From positions 2,412,001-2,476,000 of the forward strand of contig CP020563.1 of the NCBI GenBank assembly GCA_002082585.1: a stretch of 64,000 nt of DNA, written 5' to 3'. Made by a program: the position numbers and the translations under genes. Each line of letters starts with the position of its first letter. The first letter of the stretch is position 1. Of this stretch, positions 45,550 through 54,633 are shown piece after piece. The stretch is from Kitasatospora albolonga (GTDB taxonomy: Bacteria; Actinomycetota; Actinomycetes; Streptomycetales; Streptomycetaceae). A model generated the notes under the pieces. The model was not told where the DNA came from. It saw nothing but the letters and a program-made list of their open reading frames with translations, and did no database searches.

Positions 45550-45606
45550 TGACACGTCTGCCCCGGCCACCGCGGAACGTCCGTGGGGGCCGGGGCGGAC
45601 ACGTCA
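45550..45606 (+). terminator. Large hairpin ending the catabolic operon
   Basis: TGACACGTCTGCCCCGGCC (45550-45568) pairs at 16 of 19 positions with GGCCGGGGCGGACACGTCA (45588-45606). Confidence 0.8.
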
Positions 45607-45756
45607 GCGGGGCATCACTCCTCCGCCTCCCCCTCCGACGGTACGAGGCCGAGGCCGGGCCAGGACAATACTGGGGCGAGTAACCCGACCGCGCTGCCGC
45701 CGGGAGCTCGGTGGGCAAGTCGACCCGTCGTGGTTTCACCGGACGAGAGAAATCCC

Positions 45757-45993
45757 ATGCCCACGGATACGTTCGAGGTACGGCCGGTGGCCCATGTCGT
45801 CGGTGGCCACAGCAAACCGGCGGACGACTTCCAGGGTGGGGTGCGGTCCATCATCCGCCTCGACGAGGAGTACCCCCTCGAAACCCTCCAGGGGATCGAG
45901 GAGTTCTCGCACCTCGTCGTCACCTGGCACACGGAACCGAGCTGGCCCACGGAGATGCTGGGCGACTACTGGCGGGATGCCGACGCGCGGTGA
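45757..45993 (+). pseudogene. Truncated TrmO/YaeB-like (tRNA methyltransferase) ORF
   Basis: 78 residues matching only the N-terminal part of the TrmO/TsaA fold: RPVAHVVGGHSKPADDFQGG, then VRSIIRLDEEYPLETLQGIE and EFSHLVVTWHTEP. Full TrmO-type proteins run about 150 residues or more, and the SAM-binding remainder is absent. The ORF ends in DYWRDADAR and stops inside the region where the YdcF gene starts. It is probably a decayed gene, though a short expressed protein is possible. Confidence 0.65.
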
Positions 45994-46021
45994 CGCCAGC
46001 AACGCGGAAGGCGCTCGTACG

Positions 46022-46669
46022 GTGATCCCCCTGTCCGCGTGGTCCGACGCCCGGCGCCTCTGGGACCACCACCTCATGCACCACACCCCCCGCCCCTGCT
46101 CGGTCATCGTCGGGCTGGGCAGCCATGACCTGGGGGTGGCCGACGCGGCGGCGGGGTTCTACCTGCGCGGGCTGGCACCCCTCATCGTGTTCACCGGCTC
46201 GACCAGCCCCACCACCCGCGCACGGATGCCGCGCGGCGAGGCCGTGCACTACCGGGAGCGGGCCGTCGAACTCGGCGTACCGCCCGCCGCCGTGCTGGTC
46301 GAGCCGCAGGCGCGCAACACCGGCGAGAACATCCGCTTCTCGCGGGCCGTCCTCGACGCGGCCGGCGTGGAGGTGGACTCCGTACTGCTGGTCAGCAAGC
46401 CGTACGAGGAGCGGCGCGCGTACGCCACGGCCCGGAAACTGTGGCCGGGGGTGGATGTCGTCAGCGCATCGAGTCCGATGACGTTCGAGGAGTACGTGGA
46501 GTCGATCGGGGACGACCGGATGGTGATCGACATGCTGGTCGGGGCCTTGCAGCGGCTGCTCGTCTACCCGGCGCAGGGCTTCATGATCGAGCAGCCCGTC
46601 CCGGACCAGGTCGCGGCGGCGTACGAGCGGCTGGTCGGGGCCGGGTTCACGAGTCGGCTGGTTCCCTAG
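46022..46669 (+). CDS. YdcF/DUF218-family protein
   Basis: A 215-residue cytosolic Rossmann-like protein. CSVIVGLGSHDLGVADAAAG, FTGSTSPTTRARMPRGEA, RNTGENIRFSRAVLD and VSKPYEERRAYATARKLWP are the DUF218/YdcF blocks; these proteins bind nucleotide or SAM-like ligands with no settled reaction. GTG 46022 is chosen because it begins the conserved VIPLSAWSDARRLWDHH; ATG 45977 is the alternative and would overlap the TrmO-like ORF. Confidence 0.8.
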   Translation: MIPLSAWSDARRLWDHHLMHHTPRPCSVIVGLGSHDLGVADAAAGFYLRGLAPLIVFTGSTSPTTRARMPRGEAVHYRERAVELGVPPAAVLVEPQARNTGENIRFSRAVLDAAGVEVDSVLLVSKPYEERRAYATARKLWPGVDVVSASSPMTFEEYVESIGDDRMVIDMLVGALQRLLVYPAQGFMIEQPVPDQVAAAYERLVGAGFTSRLVP

Positions 46670-46696
46670 GGAGTCGGGGAGGCAACGCCGTTACGG

Positions 46697-47356
46697 TCAT
46701 TCCTCCGTCTTGACGGTGAACGGCCCGGTGGCGGGGGCCACACACGCGGAGGCATCCGATTCCTCGCCCGCCGCCAGGCCCGCCACGCAGAGCCGGCCGC
46801 CGCTCTCGCGCAGGTCGAGGTGGAAGCGTGTGGTCGTGCCGTCCTGCTGGAGGCCGTGGATGTGCTCGTCGATGTAGCCGAGGCTGTTCAGGGTCTTCCG
46901 GACCTTGACGGGGGTGGGGTCCGCGACCTCCTGCAGCGCCTCGACGACGCGCTGTTCATGGTGGCCGCTCGTGCACAGGTCGCGGTCGCTCAACTCCGCC
47001 GCAGGCCCGGTGAGCGGGCCCGGCTCGATCGGTTCGGCCGGGGGAGTTTCCCCGGGGGCGAGGCTCGCTGTCGCCTCGGAGCCGGTCTGCTTCCCGGCAG
47101 TGGGCCTCGGATCGACTCTGCCGGGCTCAGGGCACTTCTTCCCGAACGTGCTGAGCATCGCCGCGAATGCCGCCTGCTCGGGGCCCGGTTGGGCGGAACT
47201 CGTCAGGGAGCTGGCTCTCTTGTCCGGCTCGGCCTGCGTCCCGCCGCCTCTCGCCTCACCTCCACAGCCGGTAAGGACCAGAGCGGCGAGGGCGGCAGCC
47301 ACGAGGCCGCGGCGGTAGCGGGCGAATGCACTGACGGAGATGTGTGTGTCGGCCAT
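46697..47356 (-). CDS. Putative lipoprotein, unknown function
   Basis: A 219-residue lipoprotein. The signal ends in lipobox LVLTGC (Cys31). The mature half is Pro/Glu/Ala-rich to about 115, then a folded part starting DRDLCTSGHHEQRVVEAL with KTLNSLGYIDEHIHGLQ. A short cysteine pair (RLCVAGL and ASACVAP) closes it. ATG 47356 is preferred over the longer start at 47377. Not recognised further. Confidence 0.65.
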   Translation of the reverse strand: MADTHISVSAFARYRRGLVAAALAALVLTGCGGEARGGGTQAEPDKRASSLTSSAQPGPEQAAFAAMLSTFGKKCPEPGRVDPRPTAGKQTGSEATASLAPGETPPAEPIEPGPLTGPAAELSDRDLCTSGHHEQRVVEALQEVADPTPVKVRKTLNSLGYIDEHIHGLQQDGTTTRFHLDLRESGGRLCVAGLAAGEESDASACVAPATGPFTVKTEE

Positions 47357-47550
47357 GAGCCGAGTCTCCGCCGACACCGCGTGCTTCCGCGTGAGTACCC
47401 ATACTCACTGTCCTTGTGCGATCGCTCCCGGGGTCGGAAGGGGGCTCCGAATCGGCCATGCCTATGCGTGCTGATGTCCAGGTTCGGGGTTCCTCGTGCG
47501 CATCCTGTTCCGTAGGTTTCACAGGGGCGATCAGCTTACGGAGGGGACTC

Positions 47551-47988
47551 ATGGCCTGGGACGAGTGGGAGCAGATCAAAGCAGAGGTGACCGATCGGCA
47601 CGCTGACCAGATGCGGCTGAGCCAGCTTGCTCCGGCAGGGGAAAGCGGCGGTACTACCCCGGATCTGTGCTCCAGTCCGGCGAAGAAAGCAGCGGCGGTC
47701 AAGGCGATTGACAAGGACCTGGAGCTCGGCGTCGAGAGGGGCGGCAAGCACGCCGATGAGAGTGTGAACGCGGCGGTCAAGGAGTTCGGGGCCAGGGACG
47801 GATACGGCTGGGACACGTCGAGTGCGTTGAAGAAAGCACACGAGACGTGGGGAAAGCAGGTCAAGATGCTGCTCGGTCGGCTGGCATCGGAGAAGGAAGC
47901 CTTGAGCAGAACAGGCATCGACTTCCAGCGGAACGAGCTCGATATCGCCGCGCGGATGCGTCGGCAGTCCCGGATCGACAGCTGCTGA
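47551..47988 (+). CDS. WXG100-like / type VII secretion-associated helical protein
   Basis: A 145-residue helical protein. It has MAWDEWEQIK at the start and HETWGKQVKMLLGRLASEKE in the second half, with RTGIDFQRNELDIAARM, a pattern seen in ESX/WXG100-related proteins. It may be the secretion partner of the next gene, 30 nt downstream. GGAGGGG lies just before ATG 47551. Base composition is lower in GC than flanking genes. Assignment is by helical pattern only. Confidence 0.55.
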   Translation: MAWDEWEQIKAEVTDRHADQMRLSQLAPAGESGGTTPDLCSSPAKKAAAVKAIDKDLELGVERGGKHADESVNAAVKEFGARDGYGWDTSSALKKAHETWGKQVKMLLGRLASEKEALSRTGIDFQRNELDIAARMRRQSRIDSC

Positions 47989-48018
47989 TCACTTGACCGA
48001 CCGGCCTACGGGGGACGC

Positions 48019-49482
48019 GTGCCGACGTACCACGAAATAATGAGTACCGACCTGTCCGATCTCACCACCGCCGCTGACCAATGGGATGCGATGGCGGGGA
48101 AATTCAAGAAGCTGGAAGACCAGTACAGGAGGGATGTTCACGGCATCGCGCTCGGCGAGTCCTGGGTGGGGCTGAGCGCCCAAGCCGCGAACAGCAGGTT
48201 CACCGTGACGCTCAAGGAGTTTCAAGGAGCTCAGGCAGAGGCGAAGGCGGTCGCCTCCATTCTGCGTAACGCGCACACTCAGCTCACCGACCTCAAGAAC
48301 AGGGTCAAAGCGGTGCGTGCCGATGCCGTGAAGGACGGCATGCGGGTCTCCGGCCAAGGAGTCGTCGTTTTCGATACCGAACAGCTCAGTCAGAGTGAGC
48401 GCACCGCGTACGTGCACGACCCCGACTACCAGCAGAGCGCCCGCGCGAAGGCAGCCGAATGGACCGAGCGTCTCGACCGGGCGGTGAAGGCGGTCGCCCA
48501 CGCCGACGATGGCATCCGCATCGAGCTCAACGCCGCCGTACTCGACTCCGACGTGCTGGACGGCACGTTCAACGGCTTCAACAGAAACCCCGCGGAGAGC
48601 CCTTACCCATCCCTGGAAGAGGCTGGCAAAGCCGCCGACATGCCCAAGGGCCGGGCGGAGGTCGCCGAGTGGTGGCGTGACCTCGATCCGGTCACCCGAG
48701 GCATCCTGCTGCGCGAGCGTGGTGACGAGCTACGGGGGGCGGGGATCACGGACCCTCTTTACCGGTGGAGGTCTCCCGACCTCGGTTCGGGTGCCTTTGA
48801 CGTGGAGGAGCCGACTCCCCAGGACGTGAAGTTCCACGCATGGGCCCTTGGCATCGCGACAGCCGGTGATGTCATCGGCGAGACCGGCGCATCTCGCAAT
48901 ATGCTGCACTACCTGCAGGGAGCCGGGGAACCTCTCAACCTCGACGTGGACCGGATACTGCACGACGATTCCGGGTTCCGGTCGGGGATCGAGGAGAAGC
49001 ATGTGGCCACCAATCAGGATGCCTGGAGGCGGCAGGCACTGGACGAGTTCCACAAGGCCGGAGGGGATCAGACCGTGGTCGTCCCGGTGGAGAGCAGGAC
49101 CAGACACACCACCCTGCAGAGCGACGAGTGGTTCCACGCGGTCGGGTCTCACGCGCAGAACGTCTCCGGGTTCGTCACTGTCACCCCGGATGCTCACGGC
49201 GGCAGTCCCAAGGTCTCACTCGACTACCAGGTGAACGTATGGGACCGCTACAACTGGGATGAGGGTAAGTCGACAAACTTTCCGATGGGCATCACGATCG
49301 AGGACGAGGACATGGGCCGCCTCCACAAGGTCGGCTTCGCCCAGGAATTTGACATGCGCGGCAGCAGTTCCACCTACACTCACGATCTCAGTGGCCCCAC
49401 ACCGCCGGCCGTCACCCCGGAGGACCCGGGGCGCGAAGGCACTCGGAGCGACGTCTCCCGAGGCGACGAGGAGAACCGATGA
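48019..49482 (+). CDS. WXG-type secreted protein with unknown C-terminal domain
   Basis: A 487-residue protein. Residues 1-165 are alpha-helical with a WXG-like turn (LGESWVGLSAQAANSRF), as in actinobacterial type VII secretion substrates. Residues 205-240 (AEVAEWWRDLDPVTRGILL) resemble a linker seen before effector domains. The C-terminal 120 residues hold VNVWDRYNWDEGKSTNFPMG, then EDMGRLHKVGFAQEFDMRGS, a compact domain I have seen on related proteins but cannot name. It could be the effector of a polymorphic-toxin-like module. GTG 48019 follows GGGGGAC; the stop overlaps the next ATG. Confidence 0.65.
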   Translation: MPTYHEIMSTDLSDLTTAADQWDAMAGKFKKLEDQYRRDVHGIALGESWVGLSAQAANSRFTVTLKEFQGAQAEAKAVASILRNAHTQLTDLKNRVKAVRADAVKDGMRVSGQGVVVFDTEQLSQSERTAYVHDPDYQQSARAKAAEWTERLDRAVKAVAHADDGIRIELNAAVLDSDVLDGTFNGFNRNPAESPYPSLEEAGKAADMPKGRAEVAEWWRDLDPVTRGILLRERGDELRGAGITDPLYRWRSPDLGSGAFDVEEPTPQDVKFHAWALGIATAGDVIGETGASRNMLHYLQGAGEPLNLDVDRILHDDSGFRSGIEEKHVATNQDAWRRQALDEFHKAGGDQTVVVPVESRTRHTTLQSDEWFHAVGSHAQNVSGFVTVTPDAHGGSPKVSLDYQVNVWDRYNWDEGKSTNFPMGITIEDEDMGRLHKVGFAQEFDMRGSSSTYTHDLSGPTPPAVTPEDPGREGTRSDVSRGDEENR

Positions 49483-50003
49483 TGGCCTCACGTGCAGGCC
49501 GGACGCTCTCCGTGGTCCCGGTGGCCTGCCTCGTCGCAGGACTGGTGCTCGTCGGCTGCACTCCCGCGCCTGCGGACCGTGCCATACGCACGAGTTCGTC
49601 CCCGAGCTGGGAGAAGGGAGCCGGCGCCCCGGAGGCAGCCGCGTTCATGAAGATCCGGATTCCGCAGGGCGCCACGGAGGTGAAGGGTGCCGTACGGGTC
49701 CAGCCTCAGGAGAATGTGCACCTGCTGTCCTTCGTCACCAGTGAGCGGACCGCCGAGTCGATCACCGAGGATCTGCGCCCCGACTACCCTCTGGCTGTCG
49801 AGGGTCCGTCGTCCTCGTCCCTGAGCGGAGACGGATTCGAGCACCTCGGCCTCACTCCACCACAAGCACTCGAGCGCGTGCGGACGACAAGTGCATGTCC
49901 GCCGTGCGTCGGGGACTCCAGACGACGCCACATCCAGGGCATCGAGATCCATATCAGCGAGGTCGCGAAGGATCGGGTACGGGTCTACCTGGCCGCGTAC
50001 TGA
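49479..50003 (+). CDS. Putative lipoprotein coupled to the WXG protein
   Basis: A 174-residue lipoprotein with lipobox LVLVGC (Cys27). The mature domain has FMKIRIPQGATEVKGAVRVQ, then HLLSFVTSERTAESITEDL and ends RHIQGIEIHISEVAKDRVRV; the fold is unknown. The ATGA overlap with the WXG gene argues for stoichiometric expression. Its place behind a probable effector fits a membrane-anchored immunity or docking protein, which is inference. An alternative start lies 3 nt later. Confidence 0.65.
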   Translation: MMASRAGRTLSVVPVACLVAGLVLVGCTPAPADRAIRTSSSPSWEKGAGAPEAAAFMKIRIPQGATEVKGAVRVQPQENVHLLSFVTSERTAESITEDLRPDYPLAVEGPSSSSLSGDGFEHLGLTPPQALERVRTTSACPPCVGDSRRRHIQGIEIHISEVAKDRVRVYLAAY

Positions 50004-50036
50004 CGTGCCCGGCCGGATTCCGTAGGAGCGGGGAAA

Positions 50037-50070
50037 GGGTGTGGCTGTCTGCCACCGGACAGCCACACCC
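50037..50070. terminator. Bidirectional terminator hairpin
   Basis: GGGTGTGGCTGTC (50037-50049) and GACAGCCACACCC (50058-50070) form a perfect 13-bp stem between two convergent genes. Confidence 0.85.
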
Positions 50071-50087
50071 CCAAGCCCGCAGGCGCC

Positions 50088-53000
50088 CTACCGCAGCGCC
50101 GCGCCCGGCACCGTCACCCCGTCCTCCGTCACGTACTTCACGCCGTCGTCGCTCTTCGTGATCGTGAACGCGTCCAGGGTCTCCCCCACCTCCTTGTCCG
50201 TCGTCGACCGGTCGTCCCACTTGGCGCCGATGACCGCCTCGTAGCGGATCGTGTCCTTGGAGACCGTGATGCCCTGGAACGTCGACGTGTGGGCGGCACG
50301 GGCCACTTGGGTCGCCCCGTTGCGGGTCCAGACGTTGTCGTCGGCCGGGGAGAGTTCGTAATACTTCGGGCCGGACATCGCCACCGCGTAGACGGGGCCC
50401 GTCGTCACTCCCGGGGTGTCCGTCGCGTCCGCGTTCACGTAGCCCCGGGCGTAGACGTGGTCGTGGCCCATCAGGACCAGGTCGATGTCGTTGCGCTGGA
50501 AGACCGGCAGCCACGCGTCACGGATGGGCTTCTCGTCGCGGCCGACCGCCGCGGAGAAGACCGGCTGGTGGAAGGTGGCCACCGACCACTTGTGGGGGTT
50601 GTTCGCCAGGATGTGGTCCAGCCAGCGGGCCTGGAGGTCCAGCCAGAGTTTCTGCGGGTCCGGGCAGCCGGTCGAGCAGGGTGGCAGGTCGGGCGGGGTC
50701 ATCAGCTCGCGGGCGTCGTGCGTGCTGGCGTTCAGCGTGATGAAGCGGACGCCCTGGTAGTCCGTGTAGTAGGCCGTCTCCGCCAGGGACTTCGCCATGT
50801 GGGTCTCGTAGGCTGCCCGTTGGCGTTCGGCTGCGGTCTCGTCCCTTGCCGGTACGGCGGTGGGGCCGTTGACCGGGTACGCGAACGTCGACTTCCACGT
50901 CTTCAGGAACAGGTCCGCGTTGTACTCGTGGTTCCCGGGCGCCGCGATCACGTTCGTCGTCCGGCTGCGGCCGTTCATCGCGCCGAACCACTCGTCCCAC
51001 TGGCCCGCGTTGCCGCCCGAGTCCACCAGGTCGCCCGCGTTGACGCTGCCGATCGCCTTCGGGAAGCGCTTGTACGCCTGGTCGACGACCGGGGCCCACT
51101 TCGCCTTCAGGTCGTTCTGGGCGTCGCCGAAGTAGAGGAAGGTGAACTCGTCGCCCGGCCTGCCCGCGGAGGTGAACACGTACGTCTCACTCAGTTTGCT
51201 CCCCGTCCCCACCCGGTACTCGTACTTCGTCCCCGGCTCCAAGTTCTCCAGCACCGCCGAGTGCGTACGCGTCGGGACTCCGCCGCTCAGGAGCTCCTCG
51301 TTCGTCACCGCCTTGGCCTTGCGCCAGGCGGAGTTGGAGCCCGGCTCGCGGTACTGTGCCTCGCCCTGCGTCGTGCCGCTGCCCGTCCGCCACGTCACCG
51401 CCTGGGAGGTGGCGGGCGTGGCCGTCGGGGTGAGGACGATGCGCTCCGGGGCCACGCCCGGCGCCTCCAGGTCCGGGTTCGTCGTCAACGCCACGTCGAA
51501 GATGTGCATGATGCCCCGGTCCGTGCCCTGGGGCAGGACCACCGAGCGCACCCGCTTCTTCGCGTCCAGCGCCTGCGGGACCGTGCCGAAGACCACCGTA
51601 CGGGCCGTGTCCGACGTGCCGTTGACCTTGTTGCGGCCCTCGGTGACCACCAACGGGACGTTGCCGTAGAGGTAGTTGGTGCCGGGCGTCCAGTCCGTGA
51701 ACTGCACCGCCACGTTCTGCGTCGAGCCGTCCTCGTACTCCACACTCGCCATGCCCTGCGACGGGCCGTTCGTCGCCAGGCCGAGGAAGGAGATGCCCGT
51801 CGCCTTCACGCCCTTGCCGTTCCTGCCCGTCACATCCACTCGCTGGCCGTACGGAATCCAGTTGTCCGGCTCGCCCGCCTTCGCCTTCGGCCAGGTGAAC
51901 GTGACCCCTGTGTCGCCCAGCGGCAGCTTCGCGCCGGGGGCCGCGCCCGCCGCCGCCAGCTTCTCGCGGGAGAGGGAGTTGTCGCTGAGGTCGAGCGAGC
52001 CCAACTTGCCCTGGCCGTCGGGGGTCGAGCCGATGTTGTTACGGGCGGCCGAGCCCTCCGTGTACGAGGGCGGGATGTCTCCCGGACCTGTGCCCCACGT
52101 CCCGGGGGCCTCCCCCATCGTGTACGTCAGGACGCCGCCCGCCCTCGCGAAGTCCTCGTTCAGCCAGGAGCTGGACGTGGAGCGGCCGTTGACCTTCAGA
52201 CCCGTCACATACGGCCGGTCCGACGCCGCGCCCTCCGCCTTGATCGTGATCCGGCGGTCGCTCTCCGCGCTGTCGATCACGATCCGGTCGAACATCGGCG
52301 AGCTGAGCACCAGGTTCGCCGTGCCGTACACCATCGGGTTCATCCCCAGGTTCGCCCACACGTACCAGGCGCTCAGCGAGCCCAGGTCGTCGTTGCCCGG
52401 CAGGCCCGACGGCGTCGTGTCGTACATCTCGTCCGTCGCCCGGCGCAGCACCTCCGACGTACGGTCGGGACGGCCCAGCCAGTTGTAGACGTACGGCGTC
52501 GAGAAGCTCGGCTGGTTGGAGAGGTAGGCGCCCGTGGTGTTGTGGACGCCCGCGTCCAGCGACTTCGTGTGCTCGTCGAGGTCGCGGGTCACCGGCTCGA
52601 TGCCGCCCCGCCTTTCGATCAGGGTGCCCATGTTCTGCGGGACCATCCAGCCGTACTGGTAGCCCGTCGCCTGCTCGAACTGGTTGCCGCGCTCACCGAG
52701 GTTGAAGGAGCGGTCGAAGCCGTTGCGGCCGCGCGGGCGGATGCGCTGCGTCTCGGGGTCGAGCAGGTTCTGCCAGTTCTGCGCCCGCGTCATGAACCGG
52801 TCGTGGGTCGTCTTCTCGCCCAGGCGGCGCGCCAGTTGGGCGATCGCGAAGTCGTTGATGGCGTACTCGAGGGTCTTGGACGTGGCCGAGTCGCCCTTGC
52901 CGTTGTCGATGAACCCGGCGCTGAAGTACTGCTGCGCGTGCGCCCGCTTCGTCGTGTCGGCGGGCAGCCGCTGTGTCTTCCGCATCGAGGCGAGCGCCGC

Positions 53001-54443
53001 CTTGCGGTCGTAGTCCACGCTGCCGAACGCGTCGATCGACGACAGCACCACCTGGAGCGAGTCACCGCTCATCTTCTGCTGCGACTGGTTCAGGTGCGGC
53101 CAGTTGGGCCAGGCGCCCGTCTGCTTCACCAGGTCCACCAGCGACTGGTTGATGTCGTCGCCGATCTTCGGGAAGAGCAGCGCGATGAGCTGGGCCTGGC
53201 CCCGGTACATGTCCCAGCCCGCGTATGTCACGTAGTGGTGCCGACCCGGCGCCACCGTGCGGACCTTCCCGTCGTGGCCCGGGTACTGGCCGTTCACGTC
53301 GTCCGCGATGTTCGGGTGGAGGAGAGCGTGGTAGAGCGCCGTATAGAACTTCACCCGCTCCGACTTGGTGCCTCCGGTGGCCTTCACCGTCGACAGGGCG
53401 TCCTTCCAGGTCCGCGCGGTCGCCTTCCGTACCTGGTCGAAGGTGCGGCCGCCGGTCTCCTCCTCCGCGTTGCGGGCCGCGTTCGCCACGCTCACGTAGC
53501 TCAGCCCGGTCCGCGCGGTGACCGTCGCACCCTTCGGGAAGACGAGGTACGCCCCCGAGCCGTGCTTGACCGCGCCGCCGCGCGCGCTCGCCGCGCCCGG
53601 GGTGACCGCGCCGCCCTGCCAGGTGCCGTACGAGGTGAACGCGCGGTCGAAGGTGGAGGAGAAGTAGGCGCGGTACCGGCCGCCCTCGTCGCACACCGAC
53701 GCCGTCTCGACCCAGCCGCTGACCGTGCGGCCCTCGACCTTCACCTCGCTGTCGAAGACCCGGTTGTTGGACCCGGCGACATCCAGGATCAGCGTAGAGG
53801 AGTCCTTGCGCGCCGGAAACTCGTACCGGTTCACGGCAGTTCGGGTGGTCGCCGTCAGCTCCGCCTCGACGCCGTTGCCGAGGCCGACCGTGTAGTGGCC
53901 GGGAGCGGCCGTCTCGTCACGGTGGTCGAAGTCCAGGTAGTACGGATCGATCTTCGTGCCGGGGCTCGTCGGCAGCGCGCCCCCGTCGAGCGGGCCGGTG
54001 TACGGCAGCACCGGGAAGTCGAAGGCGCTGAACCGGCCCTCGCAGCCGGTGCCGGAGAGCCGGGTCATCCCGAAGCCGCGGATCTTGTCGGCGCTGTACT
54101 CGTACCCGCCCTTCTGGTCGCCGTCCGAGGAGCGGTACGTCGTCGGGCTCGACTGGACCATGCCGAACGGGGTCGTGGCGCCCGGCCAGGTATTGCCGTA
54201 CGCGCTGTTGCCCTTGTTCTGCGTCGGGTCCAACTCGGTGCCGATGAACGGGTCGACGGCGTCGTACGCGCTGATGGCGGAAGCGCGCGGGGTGACATCC
54301 GAGGCGGTGGCGGTCGCCGTGGCCATGGCCGGTGTCAGGGCGGCGACAAGCGCGCCGGACGTCAGCGCGGCCACGGCCATGGCGCGCAGCCGGGCCCGTC
54401 CCGGCCGGGGCGCCGGGCGTTCGGCGGCGGTGGGTTCCCGCAT
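50088..54443 (-). CDS. Secreted GH92 alpha-mannosidase fused to a purple acid phosphatase-like domain
   Basis: A 1451-residue exported protein. After a signal peptide (AMAVAALTSGALVAALTPAM), residues about 40-770 are a GH92 calcium-dependent exo-alpha-mannosidase (DAVDPFIGTELDPTQNKGN, GWDMYRGQ, GDNDLGSLSAWYVW-like LPGNDDLGSLSAWYVW). A beta-sandwich/linker follows. The last about 440 residues are FN3 plus a metallophosphoesterase: FGDAQND, NAGDLVDSGG, GNHEY, HQPVF and GHDHVYAR, the purple-acid-phosphatase metal ligands. It should trim mannose from glycans and release phosphate outside the cell. ATG 54443 starts a normal signal peptide; a longer GTG frame adds 60 Cys-rich residues. A LacI-like palindrome lies upstream. 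Confidence 0.9.
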   Translation of the reverse strand: MREPTAAERPAPRPGRARLRAMAVAALTSGALVAALTPAMATATATASDVTPRASAISAYDAVDPFIGTELDPTQNKGNSAYGNTWPGATTPFGMVQSSPTTYRSSDGDQKGGYEYSADKIRGFGMTRLSGTGCEGRFSAFDFPVLPYTGPLDGGALPTSPGTKIDPYYLDFDHRDETAAPGHYTVGLGNGVEAELTATTRTAVNRYEFPARKDSSTLILDVAGSNNRVFDSEVKVEGRTVSGWVETASVCDEGGRYRAYFSSTFDRAFTSYGTWQGGAVTPGAASARGGAVKHGSGAYLVFPKGATVTARTGLSYVSVANAARNAEEETGGRTFDQVRKATARTWKDALSTVKATGGTKSERVKFYTALYHALLHPNIADDVNGQYPGHDGKVRTVAPGRHHYVTYAGWDMYRGQAQLIALLFPKIGDDINQSLVDLVKQTGAWPNWPHLNQSQQKMSGDSLQVVLSSIDAFGSVDYDRKAALASMRKTQRLPADTTKRAHAQQYFSAGFIDNGKGDSATSKTLEYAINDFAIAQLARRLGEKTTHDRFMTRAQNWQNLLDPETQRIRPRGRNGFDRSFNLGERGNQFEQATGYQYGWMVPQNMGTLIERRGGIEPVTRDLDEHTKSLDAGVHNTTGAYLSNQPSFSTPYVYNWLGRPDRTSEVLRRATDEMYDTTPSGLPGNDDLGSLSAWYVWANLGMNPMVYGTANLVLSSPMFDRIVIDSAESDRRITIKAEGAASDRPYVTGLKVNGRSTSSSWLNEDFARAGGVLTYTMGEAPGTWGTGPGDIPPSYTEGSAARNNIGSTPDGQGKLGSLDLSDNSLSREKLAAAGAAPGAKLPLGDTGVTFTWPKAKAGEPDNWIPYGQRVDVTGRNGKGVKATGISFLGLATNGPSQGMASVEYEDGSTQNVAVQFTDWTPGTNYLYGNVPLVVTEGRNKVNGTSDTARTVVFGTVPQALDAKKRVRSVVLPQGTDRGIMHIFDVALTTNPDLEAPGVAPERIVLTPTATPATSQAVTWRTGSGTTQGEAQYREPGSNSAWRKAKAVTNEELLSGGVPTRTHSAVLENLEPGTKYEYRVGTGSKLSETYVFTSAGRPGDEFTFLYFGDAQNDLKAKWAPVVDQAYKRFPKAIGSVNAGDLVDSGGNAGQWDEWFGAMNGRSRTTNVIAAPGNHEYNADLFLKTWKSTFAYPVNGPTAVPARDETAAERQRAAYETHMAKSLAETAYYTDYQGVRFITLNASTHDARELMTPPDLPPCSTGCPDPQKLWLDLQARWLDHILANNPHKWSVATFHQPVFSAAVGRDEKPIRDAWLPVFQRNDIDLVLMGHDHVYARGYVNADATDTPGVTTGPVYAVAMSGPKYYELSPADDNVWTRNGATQVARAAHTSTFQGITVSKDTIRYEAVIGAKWDDRSTTDKEVGETLDAFTITKSDDGVKYVTEDGVTVPGAALR

Positions 54444-54523
54444 GAGCGGTCCTCTCGGGGCAGACGGAAGCGTGGAGCCCCGGACCGGGGAAGTGGGCGA
54501 GGGAGGCAAGGAGGTAGATGAAT

Positions 54524-54535
54524 GACAACGTTGTC
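54524..54535 (-). promoter_or_regulatory. LacI-type palindrome before the GH92 gene
   Basis: GACAACGTTGTC is a perfect 12-bp palindrome with the central CG typical of LacI-family operators. It lies 80 nt upstream of ATG 54443. No lacI-type gene adjoins. Confidence 0.6.
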
Positions 54536-54633
54536 CAAACCCCGTCCGGGCGCAGGCACCACAGTGCTCGGCACAGTTTCCCCGGAGAGGGCCGCCAGGG
54601 GAAGACCTGGCCAACAGTCGCACCCCGGAGACG

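Noticed and set aside
50289..54521. 1410-codon plus-strand frame opposite the GH92 gene
   Set aside because: Arg/Val-rich antisense shadow without start signal or motif.
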